Assembly: GCA_021904315.1 (NCBI GenBank)
Contig: CM038917.1
Coordinates: 7,362,041 to 7,426,040, forward strand
Source: Sphagnum magellanicum
Lineage: Eukaryota > Streptophyta > Sphagnopsida > Sphagnales > Sphagnaceae
Length of the DNA stretch: 64,000 nt
Direction of reading: 5' to 3'
The first letter of the stretch is position 1; each line of letters opens with the position of its first letter. Below, piece by piece: positions 59,601 through 64,000 of this stretch. The translations under genes were made by a program, and so were the position numbers. The notes beneath the pieces were generated by a model. That model was not told where the DNA came from. It saw nothing but the letters and a program-made list of their open reading frames with translations, and searched no databases.

Positions 59601-61370
59601 CAACGTTTATAATGCATGTAGACATTTAAATTATAAAATTTTCATATATTAAATTCTTGTACATTTATGTAAATTAGAATGTATATTTTGCCCTAGTTTG
59701 CTTTAGGCATCATGGGGACAAGTTTGTTATTATGAATGTTCAATGATACCCTGCCCAAAACCCCATAAATAATCCTTTTTCTTCCCCATTTTTGTCTTTT
59801 GGTGCATGAAAAAAATAATCCATGTTTTAAAATATATATTTTTCTCCAATTTTTATTTTCTTAAATATATTATGATTTAAAATTTTTTAGTTATTAATAT
59901 TATCAATTATCAATATTTTTACTTTTTAAATTTTAAACATGATTTCTTGGTTTTTAAGGCTTGTCTCATTACACATTTATGTTTAAATATTTGAAGGTGG
60001 ATTTTAAATTTTTATTTTTAAAAATAAAATAAAAATGAATTATAAATGGTGATAATAATAACTACATCAATGAATTTTTTATCTTTTGTTTTTTCAAAAT
60101 TGTGGTGTTCTTTAAGATTATCCACAAGAATATTTAACCATGTTTTAGCTATAGACCATGTATATGGATGTATAAATTTGTTAAAATACATTTATAATTA
60201 CAAGTCCTAGAACCCATTGTAAAATTATAACATTAAAAAAATAAGAATGGAAATTTTTGGGATTTTTATTTTAAAATCATTTATTGATGTTCATGGCCCT
60301 TCTTATGTTTGCAAAACAGTGGAAATTCACCACCAAAAAAAAAATTCAGTTACATCATTAATATTTATTTTAATGCTTTCAAAACATTGGATAAGTTTAT
60401 AATAATTTCAAAGATTGAACTTTAAAATTTTCAAATAAATTTGATGTTAAATTTTTTTTTGTGTTTAAAGTTGGAATTATTAAAACTAATTTGAAATTTT
60501 TATTCATTAGGAGTGATTTTTTCTTTCAATTTTTTGGCAATTTTTTCTTTTTACATTTTTTCTTGAATTTTCACTATTTTTTCCATGCTTTTCCCAACAA
60601 GAATTGGAAATTTTGAAACAAAAAAAACACGTGTTGGTTGGGCGGGAGGGGCTTTAATCCAACTATTTAATGCCAAAATCTCACCAAATATTGTTATTTT
60701 TAATTCTATAAAGGAAAAAAAAGTAAAATATATTCTTACATCATAATTTAAATTTTTTTGGTTATTTTTTTGAAGTTTTGTAATTAATCATTTGTATTAG
60801 CGTATGATTCATGTTGCTAAACAAATATGGCATTGAAAATGGTTATATTGATTACTTGTTTAAATTATTTTTTTGTGGCCAATTTTTGATGATCTAAAGG
60901 GGCAACAACATCAACAAAGGAATTTTTTTAATGAAAACAATCAAATTCTGTCAAATTAAATATATATATCATCAATGTTGTGCAATAAATTACAGTGGGT
61001 AACCATAATATTGAAAAAAATTTAATAAGTTTCCAACTCCACAAATTATCTATAACCAAATGTGGCTAAATCTTCTTATGGATGATTGCCATTTTAGCAA
61101 CATTGCAAAAATAATAAAAACTTTGTACCTAATCATATTTGGGAAAATAAACATTTGCAAATTTTCAAAAATTGGACATATTTTACATTTAATATTTATA
61201 AATTACAACAATGTTTTTGAATATATTATTGAATAAGTTTCAAGATTATGTTTTCATTTGTAACAATTGAATACATTTTGAAAAAGAAAACACATTAAAG
61301 TTTGAATTTCCTAAACAATTCCATGTTAAACATAATAAATTAATCTTTTTTTCTTTGCCAATAAAGTCTT
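59601..61370. other. AT-rich stretch, nothing recognised
   Basis: Long A and T runs; no coding motifs. It may be intron or insertion within the Plavaka-like relic. Confidence 0.4.
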
Positions 61371-61371
61371 G

Positions 61372-61440
61372 ATGTGGTTTGGTGGTTACAATTTTGGTGT
61401 GCTTGCATGAGGTTTTAGGTTCAAACCTTGATGAATGTGT
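61372..61440 (+). ncRNA. tRNA-like head of a possible SINE
   Basis: TGGTTTGGTGGTTA (about 61375-61388) resembles an A box, and GGTTCAAACCT (61419-61429) resembles a pol III B box (GGTTCGAnTCC), spaced about 40 bases as in tRNA-derived SINEs. No cloverleaf tRNA folds here. No clear 3' tail or target-site duplication was found. Confidence 0.3.
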
Positions 61441-62129
61441 GCATCAATGTATTTCATATAACTACAATGTACAAACATGTACGTCATAGTGAATGATGTC
61501 AAATTGTTTTTGACAAAATTGGAAAAAAAGTTATTAAATAAATTCATGGCATGTAATTTTGTCATAGCATGTTGTGTAAAAATAGAATCCATGACTCCAT
61601 GATCCTAAAAAAATAATTTTGAATTAAAAATTTAAAAAACCAAGAAAATAAAAAATAATTGTATGATGGTGTGGCACTTTATTCCATGTCATATTAACTT
61701 CAATTTTAAATTAAAAATTATCTAATGCAGCATGTGACTATCCAAAATGAATAAAAAATATTTCATTAAAAATATCCTAATCAACTAATCCTTTTTTTAC
61801 GAAACCATATTAGTTGCATATTAGTTGATTTTGGCCTATTTCATTAAAAACCTAGTGAATTTGGGTAGTGGAAAATGACAAAAAAAAATTTCTTCTGAAT
61901 ATAGTTTGGTCACTATAAAAAATCAATGGTGCAATGACCCAACCTTCCCAATTTATATGTTTCCACAAATTCCAATTCCAAGTTGATGTTTGTGTGTGTG
62001 AAAAATGCATACAACTTTTAAAGTTACATAATTCATTGTGTGAACAATTCTTCTAAAAAATGTTCCAATATAAAACAAAACATGAACAAAAATGTCAATG
62101 ACAAAAGAATTGTGGGAAGAAAGGACAAT

Positions 62130-62800
62130 GATTACCTACATTGAATTTGGAGTGGAGTACATATCAAAATAGATATTGTTAATTGCAATTGGATGCATAT
62201 GAAACCTAGAAGCAACTTGAAGAGATTAAAAGAATGTGGTTTGAGGGCTAACAAAGGGTCTTGGTAATACATTATCTTTCCCACATCCCCTTCCATAATG
62301 TGCACAACATATTCATTCCAACCATTTTCTTTTTTTAACAACTACTGTTCATACCTTTCCAATTAAATTATAGATCCTACATTCACTTTATCCAAACAAA
62401 ATGATGGATGGAAAATAACATCTTGAAATAAGCTATTCATGTCTTTATTAGACAAGCCCATTGTAAACTTGTAATGTTTAATCCAATGTGCCATTGAAAA
62501 AGTCGAGTCATAATGAGGCTCAACTTGCACTTGTTCAAGAGATGATGTACACATGATAATGTCATTAGTATCCATCCCTACTTTTGGAGATTCATAGTTT
62601 AGTATAGAAGGGCCACCTTCAAGTTCAAAAAAAAAACTTTCCTTTTCTTACTTGACAATGTAGACTCACTTGGCTTGGCTATGGCACCATCCTTTGATGC
62701 AATTAATTGACAAGCAACATTTTGATTATGACTTGCAAGGATGTAGGAGTCTTGAAATTCAAAGCTCTGCATATTGAACAATTTAATTTGTTCCATGACT
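62130..62800 (-). pseudogene. Plavaka-like DNA transposase remnant, N-terminal block
   Basis: From 62575 down one frame gives SLEQVQVEPHYDSTFSMAHW, FTMGLSNKDMNSLFQDVIF, then after two in-frame stops (TAA at about 62363 and TAG at about 62342) WNEYVVHIMEGDV, KIMYYQDPLLALK. Continuing in a shifted frame is FHMHPI...YFDMYSTP. This matches the pattern I know from Plavaka-type proteins: ...A-x-W-x-x...L-F..P-x-F, then E-G...Y-R-D-P-x-x-x-x..L, then F-x-P and Y-x-x-M-x-T. A basic Ser/Lys-rich run (SSKKRKVFFLNLK) lies upstream in another frame near 62640. The block and the one at 57.7-58.3 kb share strand and correct order, so they are probably one element. Confidence 0.5.
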
Positions 62801-64000
62801 TTTCCCTTTAGTCCACTTACTAAGCTAGAACATCACCAACCAACCAAATAATTGTTAGCATATACATTCTCAAATTCACCAACGACACAAACAAAAAAGC
62901 CAAGTAATAACAAGTGCATGATCATAATTTCTCCTAGAAGAAGCATAGCACAATACCTCCACTAGCACAACCTTTTTTCTTAATAATGATTTGATTGATT
63001 AGTAGAAATTAACCAAACTCTCACCATTTGGTTCATAAAACTCAACCACTAAACTTATGAAAAAGAAGACAACATACATGGATGGAAAAGTATGCATTTT
63101 GCCTCCAACAAGGAAACTCTAGACCTTCATGAAGCTCCATTCGTTCACTAATAATGGTTTCAATCCAATTTAGTTTAGTACGAATTTGTTGAATTTGTTT
63201 TCTTGTCAAACAAATCTTCTAAACCATTATAATTCTTTAAACAACTAACAACAGAAAAGCTTTACATTTAAGGTTATCTTTAAAAAGCTAATGGTAGAGG
63301 AGTTCGGATTTAAGGTTTTTGGGCAACATCCTCTTCATGTAATGACGTGCTAACATCTTCCCATTAAAAATTAATTTTAAAATAATTTAATGTCATATTT
63401 TTATAGGATGTTATAATAATTAAAAATTATTAGTTTAATTCCCAACTATTATTATTCAAAATTTTATAGGTTATTAATATCATCATTATATTTTTAAAAG
63501 TTTATTTTTGCAATCACAAATAACTTACTATAAGCCATGATTTTATGTCATTGATTCATGAAAAAAAATTGCCAAAAAAATCCATTTGAAGTTGGAAACT
63601 TTCTATTGTGCAAATCTTATACTTGGGGTTATTTGCAAGGGACACAAAATGTGATATCAATTCAATCCAGGTGTTTCAATTGAACGAAAGATGCCCCTCA
63701 AGTTTTTCAACTCAATGCACAGTCTCAATGGTCCATGGCAAACAAATCAATCATCTACCATAGCATTGGCATTTGATGGACGGTTCATTAAACTCTTCAA
63801 TTACAACTTACTTAATTTCCATTAATTTTACACTACCAAGTCCGGGATGTTGTACCCTTTACATGGAATTCAAAAACATTAGCCAATTATATGGGGGAAA
63901 ATGGTCATTTTCACTTGTGGACATAAAAATTGGTTCTTTTCACCAACCTTTGTTCTATGTACATTTTGGGTCTAAGGTGTAGTTGGTGTCCTGCTTTTTT
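62801..64000. other. intergenic end of the window
   Basis: AT-rich; no gene, repeat or RNA recognised. Confidence 0.45.

Overview
The window looks like nuclear DNA of a land plant with a large, repeat-rich, AT-rich genome. The evidence is fragments of plant-type genes with GT/AG-bounded exons, plant Ty3/gypsy and Ty1/copia signatures (iMet-tRNA primer sites, a chromodomain integrase), CACTA and Plavaka-like transposase remnants, and a TPR-kinase family that I recall from gymnosperms and seed-free plants. I cannot name the species; a gymnosperm or seed-free plant is my best guess, and it is inference. Only one gene looks intact. The rest is pseudogenes, transposon fossils, tandem repeats and featureless AT-rich DNA.

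Layout. 0-6.2 kb is a mosaic of exon-sized gene pieces on the + strand: an unknown exon, a PAM2-like exon, two exons of a SET domain, a glutamine synthetase piece, and two out-of-order pieces of a FRA3-type (type II, WD40-bearing) inositol polyphosphate 5-phosphatase. The 5-phosphatase middle part lies upstream of its own N-terminal part, and two shared segments show that this came from a partial tandem duplication. 6.2-6.8 kb is a decayed minisatellite. 6.9-8.8 kb (-) is a broken lipase-class-3-like gene. 9.9-10.4 kb (-) is a CACTA DUF4216 remnant. 16.8-19.9 kb (+) is a pseudogene with about 14 TPR-like repeats followed by a protein kinase domain. 20.3-21.1 kb and 25.2-27.8 kb hold an LTR and a decayed chromovirus 3' end of one family. 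28.7 kb has a copia-like primer site. 29.6-33.8 kb is a cluster of tandem repeats, the most striking being about 20 units of a hairpin-forming minisatellite at 32.3-33.6 kb. 36.5-37.7 kb (-) is an intact single-exon FAD monooxygenase. 41.0-48.8 kb is a full-length but broken Ty3/gypsy element with about 5% diverged LTRs and a target-site duplication. 48.8-57.7 kb is gene-free AT-rich DNA. 57.7-62.8 kb (-) holds two blocks of a Plavaka-like DNA transposase with a roughly 163-bp tandem repeat between them.

The genes do not form a working pathway. The biology of interest is genome evolution: exon shuffling or capture, repeat birth, and transposon decay. All alignments and counts were made by eye.
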